Positions 1-6,614 of a stretch of DNA of 23,118 bases are shown in pieces (the stretch's first letter is position 1; each line of letters starts with the position of its first letter). The stretch is taken from the NCBI GenBank assembly GCA_009774395.1, contig VSNQ01000072.1, positions 1 through 23,118 on the forward strand, written 5' to 3'. The notes beneath the pieces were generated by a model, which worked only from the letters and a program-made list of their open reading frames with translations, was not told where the DNA came from and did no database searches. A program made the position numbers and the translations under genes. Origin of the DNA: Lachnospiraceae bacterium. GTDB lineage: Bacteria; Bacillota; Clostridia; Lachnospirales; Lachnospiraceae.

Positions 1-192
1 ACGCCAAAACGGAGCTATCAACGGAGGCAAAACAACGTGCCTCATATATTCGAGGCAATGTTCACGGATTCAGGATACAGTTTCTACTATTCTATGTGAA
101 AAATTTGTACAAAGTATGGTTAAAATGTGTTTTTTCTGTGTCCGTATATTTACCTATGCTTACAAAGGATTAGATTTTCCAATTAGAAAATC
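1..192. other. Left-edge region, possible 3' end of an off-window gene
   Basis: No gene can be assigned with confidence. All three plus-strand frames are open from the window edge: frame 1 stops at 97-99, and frames 2 and 3 stay open to about 170-196. The 3' end of a plus-strand gene entering from the left is therefore possible, but I recognise none of the three translations. GAGGCA at 24-29, TGCCTC at 38-43 and GAGGCA at 52-57 could form two mutually exclusive short hairpins. The region then becomes AT-rich up to the repeat that closes the next gene. Confidence 0.25.
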
Positions 193-217
193 TTAACATT
201 CGTCAGTATTTCCCATT
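168..217. repeat. Short palindromic repeat at the 3' end of the kinase-like gene
   Basis: GATTAGATTTTCC (170-182) and GAAAATCTTAAC (186-197) form an inverted repeat with a very small loop, followed by a stretch resembling CGTCAGTAT. The same arm sequences form the ends of the 101-bp element at 13902-14002, so this looks like a copy with the middle deleted. On the minus strand the repeat supplies the TAA stop and the last codons of the kinase-like gene. Confidence 0.55.
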
Positions 218-1008
218 TTAGAAAAGTTCATAAAGCTATCTTCGCCGCCTGCTTGTGATTGGGCAACTTTTACAGCGATAAATTTTGCACCGCTTTCTAA
301 CATATTTTTTAATTGGGTTTTGCCTGTATTTAACGTCCACACGCCGCCTTTTTCATTAACAGTAATAAAATCGCTTCCCTCTGTGGATTCTTTTGCATTT
401 TCCGTAATACGTATAGATGATGGATTTAATTCCATTAATTTCTGAAACTTTCCCTGTTGAAATGCTTCCATTTTATCAAGTATTTCTTGTGCAATCTCAG
501 CAGGTGCTGCATTAGTGCTCTCTATTACAAGATTATAGTTACTCATATCATAATAATCAATATGATAAACCTCTCGATAACGCACAGTTTCCAGCTTCTG
601 ACGATGAATCAGCGCCTTTTTGCAGTCCGCCTGCGTTGCATACGACTCTGAATTTGCCCGCTGGCTGTCGTGAAATACCCTGCGGCTTGCCTCATCAATA
701 TCGGTTATCACAAATACTTTAAAACTTTTTGGCGCAAAATGCCATGCCAAGCGGGAATCAAATACCACCATATCCTTTTCCTCGCCAATCCTTGTTGTTG
801 TATCGTCTATCATTTTATCCACGGAACGGTCACCCTGCGCCGCCGCTTCATTTACCTGTTTGTTAAATTCTTCCACTGACAAACCTTTTTCCATTGCAAG
901 CTGTCGGAATACTTTACCTGTTGAAAAAATTTCATATCCTTTTTCCTGTAGGATTTTCGCAACACTCGATTTCCCACTTCCAAGATTGCCTGTTATCGTA
1001 ATATTCAT
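193..1008 (-). CDS. Cytidylate-kinase-like P-loop NTPase with C-terminal extension
   Basis: A 271-residue cytoplasmic protein starting with a Walker A motif, GNLGSGKSS (residues 7-15). The following pattern, STGKVFRQLAMEKGLSVEEF, matches the archaeal-type cytidylate kinase / AAA_18 layout, in which the corresponding segment binds the nucleotide monophosphate. VVFDSRLAWHF (about 82-92) and the VFVITD strand (about 98-103) continue the kinase fold. The kinase-like part ends near residue 185. The remaining ~85 residues form an extension I do not recognise, including a possible domain around GGVWTLNTGKTQLKNML. The start ATG has CGGAGG 11 nt upstream and an extended -10 promoter further up. The last codons lie in a palindromic repeat. 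The substrate is not established: CMP/dCMP phosphorylation is the family role, and another small-molecule kinase is possible. Confidence 0.8.
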   Translation of the reverse strand: MNITITGNLGSGKSSVAKILQEKGYEIFSTGKVFRQLAMEKGLSVEEFNKQVNEAAAQGDRSVDKMIDDTTTRIGEEKDMVVFDSRLAWHFAPKSFKVFVITDIDEASRRVFHDSQRANSESYATQADCKKALIHRQKLETVRYREVYHIDYYDMSNYNLVIESTNAAPAEIAQEILDKMEAFQQGKFQKLMELNPSSIRITENAKESTEGSDFITVNEKGGVWTLNTGKTQLKNMLESGAKFIAVKVAQSQAGGEDSFMNFSKMGNTDEC

Positions 1009-1044
1009 ATTCTTCGTATCCTCCGAATTGTTAGATTTATTCTA

Positions 1045-1053
1045 ATTATACCA
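1045..1053 (-). promoter_or_regulatory. Extended -10 promoter of the kinase-like gene
   Basis: Read on the minus strand this is TGGTATAAT: a perfect TATAAT -10 with the upstream TG of an extended -10. It lies about 37 nt before the start codon. No good -35 is visible 16-18 nt upstream, which is acceptable for extended -10 promoters. Confidence 0.55.
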
Positions 1054-1241
1054 TTAACAATTGCTGTTCTCTATTTTTCTGCCACTGTTCGAAATATACG
1101 CACCACTATTGATATATGTACAATTCACAAGTGTCTTTTTATTTCTTCCGTATTTTGATATTCGAATGGCATAATAACTCCCTTCCCTTGCCATTCTACT
1201 CTTAATTTCCTACATTGTCAAATACTGAAACAAAGAATTTT

Positions 1242-1268
1242 AGGGCTTTGCAGAAAGCGCAAAGCCCT
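1242..1268 (-). terminator. GC-rich hairpin downstream of the lipoprotein gene
   Basis: A perfect 10-bp stem (AGGGCTTTGC with its complement) closes a 7-nt loop. It lies downstream of the minus-strand lipoprotein gene and beyond the 1294-1458 palindrome. The sequence after it on the minus strand (TAAAATTCTTTG) is only weakly T-rich, so it may be a poor intrinsic terminator or an RNA stabiliser. Confidence 0.4.
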
Positions 1269-1293
1269 TATTTAACATTGATTTCATATATGC

Positions 1294-1458
1294 CTAGTAC
1301 ACCATTTCCTTAATCCTCGTATACAAAGTGCTTGATATTTGTATCAGTGCAAGGCGGAGGAAGGAGGCGATACGGTGGCATCGTTGTCTGACGACAACGC
1401 GGCAATGATGCAAATAGCAAGTACTTTGTATATGAGGAATTAAAAAACAGTGGACTAG
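1294..1458. repeat. Long imperfect palindrome with CTAG ends (MITE-like)
   Basis: The left arm begins CTAGTACACCATTTCC. It pairs imperfectly over about 52 nt with the right arm, which ends GTGGACTAG, and the inner arms CGTATACAAAGTGCTTG / CAAGTACTTTGTATATG pair well. The centre holds a GC-richer block with its own perfect stem GTTGTC-TGAC-GACAAC at 1384-1399. There is no open reading frame of note. Size, terminal symmetry and lack of coding fit a non-autonomous MITE or a REP-like RNA hairpin. The right terminal CTAG forms the TAG stop codon of the lipoprotein gene. With the 1009-1293 stretch (promoter, hairpin, otherwise AT-rich) it accounts for the 446-nt gap. Confidence 0.65.
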
Positions 1459-3068
1459 TACCCTAATGCTCTGTCAATCACAGTGCCATCCATTGCATTA
1501 ATTGTCAATAAACTACAGTATGCATCGTTGTCTGCACATCCATATTCTGAGTCTATTTGTAGTATACTCTGTTCTCTTGTGTATGCCTGCTGCAAAAGTT
1601 GTGTGTTAACGTCTACAGATATATTTTCTGTAATATGATTTTCTTTACCAGAATATTGTGCATTTATCGTTTCTTCTTCTGTATATTGGATTGTCTGATT
1701 TCCCAGAAAATCCCAGACAGGTATCATAGTTCCTTCGTTCCCGCCATTCTTATCGCGGATACGCATATAGCCCAGACGCACTTCTTTAATATCAAACTGC
1801 AACAAGATATCTTCATTTCCTGTTGTCCATTTATGTTTTTCCAGCATCATTTCTTTAAATATATTTTGTATATCCGAAAATGGCATTAAAAATACATATT
1901 CCTCTGTTTTTTTCTCAATATTATAAGGGTTACGCCATAGAAAATCGGTTAAATTTTCTCCATCAAAAACTAAGTCCAATGTTTCATAAGACCATATTAC
2001 ATAAGAGTCATTATCGGATTCCACTGTACTGCCAGTTTCATGTGTATAAGTTACCGGAATCCCTTCCAGCGACCTTGTAAAATGAAACCCATAACCTATA
2101 TCTCCCCCATTGATTCCCCCTGTTCCTGTTGTTGCAGCAATATAATATTCTTCACCTGACGGCACGAAATCCGTAAAACCCATCTCTTCTACTAATTCTA
2201 CTGCATATTCCCGCAGTTTGTCTGGTGCAATTGATACTGGTTTTTCCTCCTCCGGCAATATAATATAATTATTTTCATAGTTCTGTTTTAGATTTTGTAT
2301 AAAAAACTGAATATTATGGTTGTCCTCTTGAAAATTATTAATAAGATATACCCAATAATCCTCCCCCTCAACCGTTGCATTGCCACAAAGCTGGTTTTTG
2401 ATAAAAATATCAATATTGTAAGTAAGCCCATTTTCCATTTCTTCAAGTTCTTCCTCACTCGCTTTAAAATAGGGAACAATTGATGGTACTTCCACTGTAA
2501 TCAGTTTTTCTGGCGCACTGTCCTGCATTTTTTCCCAAGTTTCTTCCTCCTCCTTTGCATTCGGCGTTTTCTCTAATTGTGTTATCCGCATCTCTATCTC
2601 CTCTTTTGTAAATCCCTTACTGTCTGACATTGCCTCATAGTCCCGCTCCCAAAGTGGTGCATCTTGCAAAACCACGTGCCTTACCTTATCATAATCCTCC
2701 TGCGAAAATGGTCTGCCCTTTACTGTATACAGTTGGAACCCCGCCGCTTCAGGAACTATTACCGGCGCATCAACGTGCACGGTAATCCCTTTATTGGAAA
2801 AATCTGTTTGGAATCGTTCTGGTGCCTGCACTTGCTGCGCAATGTTCTCTTGGCTCCCTGACGGCTGTGCCGAATCTGTGGAAGCACTGTTTCCATCTTC
2901 TGCCTGTCCGGCGTTAGCGCTATCCTCTGTCAATATCTGTTGACCAAGTTCCGTCTTCGGTATTACCAGCTGTTCTTCCGTTGGTTTGGTATCGCTGCAT
3001 CCTGTTATCCCTCCCAATACCGCCGCAAAAACAACTGCCATAAACAATGCATTTTTCTCTTTCCTCAT
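1455..3068 (-). CDS. Secreted lipoprotein, possibly DUF6034 family
   Basis: A 537-residue lipoprotein. Residues 1-23 form a lipoprotein signal peptide with lipobox ITGC (Cys24), so the mature protein should be anchored to the outer face of the membrane. A low-complexity acidic/Ser/Gln linker (about 25-85) leads into a large mixed alpha/beta ectodomain. A late stretch, MIPVWDFLGN (about 442-451), recalls PepSY-like or DUF6034 lipoproteins found beside two-component systems in Lachnospiraceae; that family name is from memory. The start is well placed, with AGGAGG 6 nt before ATG. It follows the sensor kinase gene by 143 nt in the same orientation and is a likely output or accessory sensor of that pair. 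The TAG stop is formed by the CTAG end of the adjacent palindrome. Function unknown. Confidence 0.75.
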   Translation of the reverse strand: MRKEKNALFMAVVFAAVLGGITGCSDTKPTEEQLVIPKTELGQQILTEDSANAGQAEDGNSASTDSAQPSGSQENIAQQVQAPERFQTDFSNKGITVHVDAPVIVPEAAGFQLYTVKGRPFSQEDYDKVRHVVLQDAPLWERDYEAMSDSKGFTKEEIEMRITQLEKTPNAKEEEETWEKMQDSAPEKLITVEVPSIVPYFKASEEELEEMENGLTYNIDIFIKNQLCGNATVEGEDYWVYLINNFQEDNHNIQFFIQNLKQNYENNYIILPEEEKPVSIAPDKLREYAVELVEEMGFTDFVPSGEEYYIAATTGTGGINGGDIGYGFHFTRSLEGIPVTYTHETGSTVESDNDSYVIWSYETLDLVFDGENLTDFLWRNPYNIEKKTEEYVFLMPFSDIQNIFKEMMLEKHKWTTGNEDILLQFDIKEVRLGYMRIRDKNGGNEGTMIPVWDFLGNQTIQYTEEETINAQYSGKENHITENISVDVNTQLLQQAYTREQSILQIDSEYGCADNDAYCSLLTINAMDGTVIDRALGY

Positions 3069-3172
3069 AAAATACCTCCTCGAATATTTAGAAGCCTATA
3101 TTTTACAGTAATCGTAAATTGTTTGCGAGCATAACAAGACGATACCCTTTTCTGGTGTAAAAAGTATTCAGC

Positions 3173-3194
3173 AAACTGTAAAAATACTGTAAAA
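3173..3194 (-). promoter_or_regulatory. Tandem 11-bp direct repeats, candidate response-regulator site
   Basis: On the minus strand the intergenic DNA between the kinase and lipoprotein genes reads TTTTACAGTAT followed directly by TTTTACAGTTT: two copies with exactly 11-bp periodicity. A related TTTTTACACC follows about 22 nt on, and an inverted TTTTACAGTA lies at 3101-3110. OmpR/PhoB-family regulators typically bind head-to-tail half-sites about 11 bp apart. A weak -10 (TAAAAT) is present near the inverted copy. That the neighbouring regulator binds here is inference. Confidence 0.5.
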
Positions 3195-3211
3195 CCATGG
3201 GATGGAGGGTG

Positions 3212-4606
3212 TTATTCTCCTAATGGTGCAAACTTTATCAAAACTGTTGTTCCCTCTCCTGTCCTGCTTTCAATCAAAAGCCTTGCTCCATGCAATTCTG
3301 CAATTTTGCTGCACAGTGCAAGCCCTAAACCACTGCCACCTGCTTTTCTGCTTCTTGCCTTATCCACCATATAGAAGGCTTCTGTTACGTGTTCTATTTC
3401 TTCCTCTGGAATACCACAACCCTCGTCCCGAACAGCAATTACGTTGTCTTTTCCTGTTAAATAAATAGTGCTTCCGACATCACTGGCTTTTGCAGCATTG
3501 TCAATTAAATTTACCAAAAGACTAATCATTAAGTCCTTATCCAGTTTTCGGCTGCCCATTTCACAGGAATATACAAGTTTTATTTTCTGCTGTTCTAAGT
3601 TGTATTTTTCTATTAGCGCCGCCTGTTCAAACAATACCTGTACAGGCAGTTCCTCAAAGCAAATACTGTCATTATCATACATTCCAATTAAACTCATTAA
3701 CTTGCCCGAAAGCCGTTCCAAACGTTTACACTGCTCATAAATATGATTTAGCGCACGTGTTCTTTGTGTCTCCTTAAGATTCACATGCAGCAGCGAATCG
3801 GAATAACCAATGATAGAAGTCATTGGCGTTTTCAGTTCATGTGCAAGACTTCCCATCATCTGTCTGCGCCGCTCGGATTCATTTTCGAGTTCCGTAACCT
3901 GATTTTCAATGCGCTGTGCCATTTTGTTAAACGCCTGTGCCATCATCCCCATCTCATCTTTGCTGTGCACATCTGCCCGCCGTGTTAGATTGCCCTTTTG
4001 AATATCCTGTGCAGCCCTCTGCAATTCCCGCAGCGGCTTTAAAATTCTTCCAGTTATTATAAAAACAAGCACAACCGCAACAATTATCATGCTTAGATAT
4101 ATCAACACATAAAAAAAGGCTTGGCTGCGGATATTCTGATAGAGCGAAGAAATATCTTTTACCAAAACCAATTTTAAATTCGTACTTATATTTCCCAGTG
4201 GAATTCTTTTCCCCGCAAGCAGAATATATTGGCTGCCCTTCTGCTGGATTACGCTGAATACCGTTTCGCCTCCCCACCGCGCATCACTTGGATCGGTTAA
4301 ATGAAATGCTGTTTCATTACAAATTACATGGTCGTCTTCTATTAAAATATATTCTGATGCATCATATCGGCGAATTAAGTATTTTAAATAAGAAATCTTC
4401 GTTGCTTTCTGATAGGACTCAAAGGGACTGCTCTGCAATTCTCTGCCCAGTGCAAAGGCAGTCGATTTAATCTGCTGCTCATAGTTCTCCATTGTTTTGC
4501 TTTGATTGTAAATCATTACGCCATGAATTACCACACCGCCGGAAACAATACCTGTAAGCAGGAGAACACAAACCGTAAGCAGCGAAAGTTTCTGCCATAA
4601 TTTCAT
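3212..4606 (-). CDS. Membrane sensor histidine kinase
   Basis: A 464-residue two-component sensor kinase. The first transmembrane helix spans about residues 9-30 and an extracytoplasmic sensor region about 31-162. A second helix (163-186) leads into a HAMP domain (about 187-240). The HisKA dimerisation domain carries the phosphoacceptor His256 in SLAHELKTPMTSIIGYSD. The ATPase domain has an N box (LVNLIDNAAKAS, 364-375), a G1 box (DEGCGIP, 394-400) and a G2 box (GGSGLGLAL, 423-431), so all catalytic motifs are intact. The start codon follows the stop of the response regulator with no gap, so translation is probably coupled. The signal is unknown; the sensor region is too diverged to name by eye. 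Confidence 0.93.
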   Translation of the reverse strand: MKLWQKLSLLTVCVLLLTGIVSGGVVIHGVMIYNQSKTMENYEQQIKSTAFALGRELQSSPFESYQKATKISYLKYLIRRYDASEYILIEDDHVICNETAFHLTDPSDARWGGETVFSVIQQKGSQYILLAGKRIPLGNISTNLKLVLVKDISSLYQNIRSQAFFYVLIYLSMIIVAVVLVFIITGRILKPLRELQRAAQDIQKGNLTRRADVHSKDEMGMMAQAFNKMAQRIENQVTELENESERRRQMMGSLAHELKTPMTSIIGYSDSLLHVNLKETQRTRALNHIYEQCKRLERLSGKLMSLIGMYDNDSICFEELPVQVLFEQAALIEKYNLEQQKIKLVYSCEMGSRKLDKDLMISLLVNLIDNAAKASDVGSTIYLTGKDNVIAVRDEGCGIPEEEIEHVTEAFYMVDKARSRKAGGSGLGLALCSKIAELHGARLLIESRTGEGTTVLIKFAPLGE

Positions 4607-5278
4607 CTATTCTAAATCCTCCAAACGATATCCTGTCTTTGAAATTGTACGAATTACATCATGAAAGCCAAGTTTTTTGCGCAGTTGTCCAATATGCACA
4701 TCAACCGTTCTTGTTTCTCCTACATAATCTGTTCCCCAAATACGTTTCAGCAATTCTTCCCTGCTGAACGCTATATTTTTCCCTGATGCCAGCGTTACCA
4801 AAAGTTCAAACTCCATTGGCTTTAATGAAATTTTCTCGCCACTCTTAGTTACACTGTGTTCTTTTAGATTAATTACAACATCTTTTATCTGAATTGCAAC
4901 TCTGCTTTTGCCCGTGCGTTCCAACACTTTCTCGATTCTTACCAAAAGTTCGAGCACTTCAAACGGCTTTACAATATAATCCTCTGCACCCGATTTCAGC
5001 CCCTGCACTTTCGAAAGCACATCACCTTTTGCTGTCAAATAAATCACAGGAATCGAAACGCGCTGCAAATCTTCCATTAATGCAAAGCCGTCCTTTCCTG
5101 GGAGCATTACATCCACAAGTGCAAGAGAAATATCATTTCCGTTTAACGCCTTTAAAAACCGCTCCGCCTCCAGCCCGTCCAAAATCGGGAATGCCTCATA
5201 CCCCGCCGCCTCAAGGTTCATGCAAATCAATTCCGATATGGAATTATCGTCTTCTATTACAAGTATTTTCGTTTTCAT
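4607..5278 (-). CDS. OmpR/PhoB-family response regulator
   Basis: A 223-residue DNA-binding response regulator. The receiver domain has the acidic pair in VIEDD, the phosphoacceptor Asp56 in LALVDVMLPG, the conserved Thr in YLTAKGD, and Lys in YIVKPFE. The C-terminal winged helix (about 125-220) contains FELLVTLASG, SREELLKRIWG and the recognition segment TRTVDVHIGQLRKKLG, typical of OmpR/PhoB regulators. I chose ATG at 5278 because GGAG lies 9 nt upstream; an ATG five codons earlier (5293) has no ribosome binding site. It abuts the sensor kinase gene directly. Likely targets are its own promoter and the lipoprotein promoter, by inference from the 11-bp repeats. Confidence 0.93.
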   Translation of the reverse strand: MKTKILVIEDDNSISELICMNLEAAGYEAFPILDGLEAERFLKALNGNDISLALVDVMLPGKDGFALMEDLQRVSIPVIYLTAKGDVLSKVQGLKSGAEDYIVKPFEVLELLVRIEKVLERTGKSRVAIQIKDVVINLKEHSVTKSGEKISLKPMEFELLVTLASGKNIAFSREELLKRIWGTDYVGETRTVDVHIGQLRKKLGFHDVIRTISKTGYRLEDLE

Positions 5279-5311
5279 TCTGTCAGACTCCATATATCAT
5301 TGGCTGTTAAT

Positions 5312-5343
5312 TCCGCAATGGCAAACAATCCATATCTAGTATA
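5312..5343 (-). promoter_or_regulatory. Promoter and 5' element of the two-component operon
   Basis: The minus strand reads TGATATACT, an extended -10 with TATACT at 5338-5343. About 12 nt downstream is TTTGCCATTGCGGA (5312-5325). Nearly the same pair, extended -10 TGCTATACT and TTTGCCAATGGCGGA, stands before the bile salt hydrolase gene. The -35 is weak because the upstream DNA is the T-tract of the preceding terminator. Confidence 0.5.
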
Positions 5344-5358
5344 TCATATTCTGATAGC

Positions 5359-5390
5359 AAAAAAAGCAACAAAATGTAAATATTTGTTAC
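5359..5390 (-). terminator. Intrinsic terminator after the bile salt hydrolase transcript
   Basis: On the minus strand GTAACAAA pairs with TTTGTTGC (8 bp, one G-T) around a short AT loop and is followed by seven T residues. It lies just past the stop of the small ORF at 5394, which makes that ORF part of the hydrolase transcript, and immediately upstream of the response regulator promoter. Confidence 0.7.
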
Positions 5391-5393
5391 AGT

Positions 5394-5525
5394 TTAGCAA
5401 GGCTGAACCATATTTAATTTTTCAATAACACAGTTATGCGCGTTATCCAAACCCTCCGCAACTCTTTTTTCATCACATAAAAGAGTATTTTCGAGCAGCT
5501 TTTCAGAAGTTTTTAAAACACGCAT
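5394..5525 (-). CDS. Possible small protein downstream of bile salt hydrolase
   Basis: A 43-codon ORF beginning MRVLKTSEKLL and ending LNMVQPC, charged and probably helical, with three cysteines. It starts 9 bp after the hydrolase stop and is followed by an intrinsic terminator, so it would be the last cistron of that transcript. A strong AAAGGAGG lies upstream but only 2 nt from the ATG, closer than usual. The GTG 6 nt after the GGAGG core leads to an immediate stop. The position and the terminator favour a real gene; the cramped ribosome binding site and absence of a recognised family argue for caution. Function unknown. Confidence 0.4.
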   Translation of the reverse strand: MRVLKTSEKLLENTLLCDEKRVAEGLDNAHNCVIEKLNMVQPC

Positions 5526-5534
5526 TACCTCCTT

Positions 5535-6509
5535 TCAATTCTGCCAATATATCTGCTCTTTTGACCTTAATGGATAACAGATTATCTGTGTTCCCTCCAA
5601 ATTTTCCTTATGCAAATCAACCGCAGTAATTTGATGATTTTCATAGGTCGTATAATAATAAATCCCTTTATCCGCATTGCAGCAGCAGGTATAAATTGTA
5701 ATCTCATACTTACCGTTTTCCAGTTCGCAACACCCTCTTTGCTGATCTACCGAACCCAAAATATGGAAAAACTGGCTAACACTCTCCGATTCGGATTCTC
5801 CCGAAATAGCATTCATCTTTACAAAAGCGGCTCTAACAAAACGGGACTGCGAAGATAAATCCCCCGGAAGCCCCAGCGCACCCATACCACGGCTATAAGG
5901 ATGCAGCAGCAGTTTATCCGAAAAATAATTCTGCGGATTCTTGGGGGAAAGATGCATATAGTTGTTCAGTTGAAACATTTGTTCTTTAAACGGTGGATTA
6001 TTTGCCAGCACACCAACTGGATTGTCATATACGAAAAGTCCCTCTTTTACTGATTCCACCGTAATCGTTTCGCCGCGGTCGGCAATTATCCAATGAAGCT
6101 GCGCAACGGGCAGATGCTCACTAAATGGTGTTTTCACCAAATTTATTTTTTCTAAAAGCCTGCGTGCTTCCTTTACGGAAGTACACTGGCTAAGTATCCA
6201 TAAGATAAACTCAAAGGTCGCTATATTCTCTTGATTCTCCTGATATTCTTTATAATCGGCGTTTCCCACAAAATTCAGCCCCGCCATCCCAAGCCCTTTT
6301 TCATTGACCGCCTCATAATACAACGGATAATCGCTCTCCACATGCGCCATGCCAATTATTGCGAAATGGCTGTTGTTTGTGGGCATATTGCGGAATCGAA
6401 TTGGGAAATTACGTGGTGTAACTACCACCTGCTCCCCATAGGAAAAATCATAATCCAGTGTCCGCCCGAAATAAAAATCTTTTGTTTTATATGTTGCTGC
6501 TGTACACAT
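5535..6509 (-). CDS. bsh: Choloylglycine (bile salt) hydrolase family protein
   Basis: A 324-residue Ntn hydrolase of the choloylglycine hydrolase / penicillin V acylase family, which cleaves the amide bond of glycine- or taurine-conjugated bile acids. The nucleophile Cys2 follows the initiator Met and is exposed by Met removal. Arg16 and Asp19 (GRTLDYDF), Asn79 (GMAGLNFVGNADY), Asn170 (VLANNPPF) and Arg223 (GDLSSQSRFVRAAF) match the known active-site set of bile salt hydrolases. The length is typical. There is no signal peptide, as expected for a cytoplasmic enzyme. AAGGAG lies at good spacing before the ATG. It has its own promoter and probably shares its transcript with a small downstream ORF. 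Penicillin V or acyl-homoserine-lactone acylase activity cannot be excluded by sequence alone. Confidence 0.9.
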   Translation of the reverse strand: MCTAATYKTKDFYFGRTLDYDFSYGEQVVVTPRNFPIRFRNMPTNNSHFAIIGMAHVESDYPLYYEAVNEKGLGMAGLNFVGNADYKEYQENQENIATFEFILWILSQCTSVKEARRLLEKINLVKTPFSEHLPVAQLHWIIADRGETITVESVKEGLFVYDNPVGVLANNPPFKEQMFQLNNYMHLSPKNPQNYFSDKLLLHPYSRGMGALGLPGDLSSQSRFVRAAFVKMNAISGESESESVSQFFHILGSVDQQRGCCELENGKYEITIYTCCCNADKGIYYYTTYENHQITAVDLHKENLEGTQIICYPLRSKEQIYWQN

Positions 6510-6541
6510 TCTGATATCTCCTTTTTATTTTAATATTTCTA

Positions 6542-6614
6542 TCCGCCATTGGCAAACTACTAATCTCTAGTATAGCATTGCATGAATAATCAAGTAATAT
6601 GCAAGACTATACTA
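6542..6614 (-). promoter_or_regulatory. Bile salt hydrolase promoter inside a CTAG-ended palindrome
   Basis: A 48-bp palindrome (6567-6614) has 17-bp arms CTAGTATAGCATTGCAT and CTAGTATAGTCTTGCAT on opposite strands. On the minus strand its downstream arm contains the extended -10 TGCTATACT (TATACT at 6569-6574), with a poor -35 (TTACTT) 17 nt upstream. TTTGCCAATGGCGGA (6542-6556) lies in the leader, as in the response regulator promoter. The upstream end of the palindrome supplies the TAG stop of the DUF4097 gene, and the hairpin may also slow readthrough from it. Confidence 0.55.

Noticed and set aside
1294..1458. CRISPR array or tandem repeat
   Set aside because: The repeats are inverted arms of one palindrome; no regularly spaced direct repeats with unique spacers occur in the window.
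4894..5310. 138-codon plus-strand ORF over the response regulator
   Set aside because: It is antisense to an intact receiver domain; the Pro-rich translation has no support.
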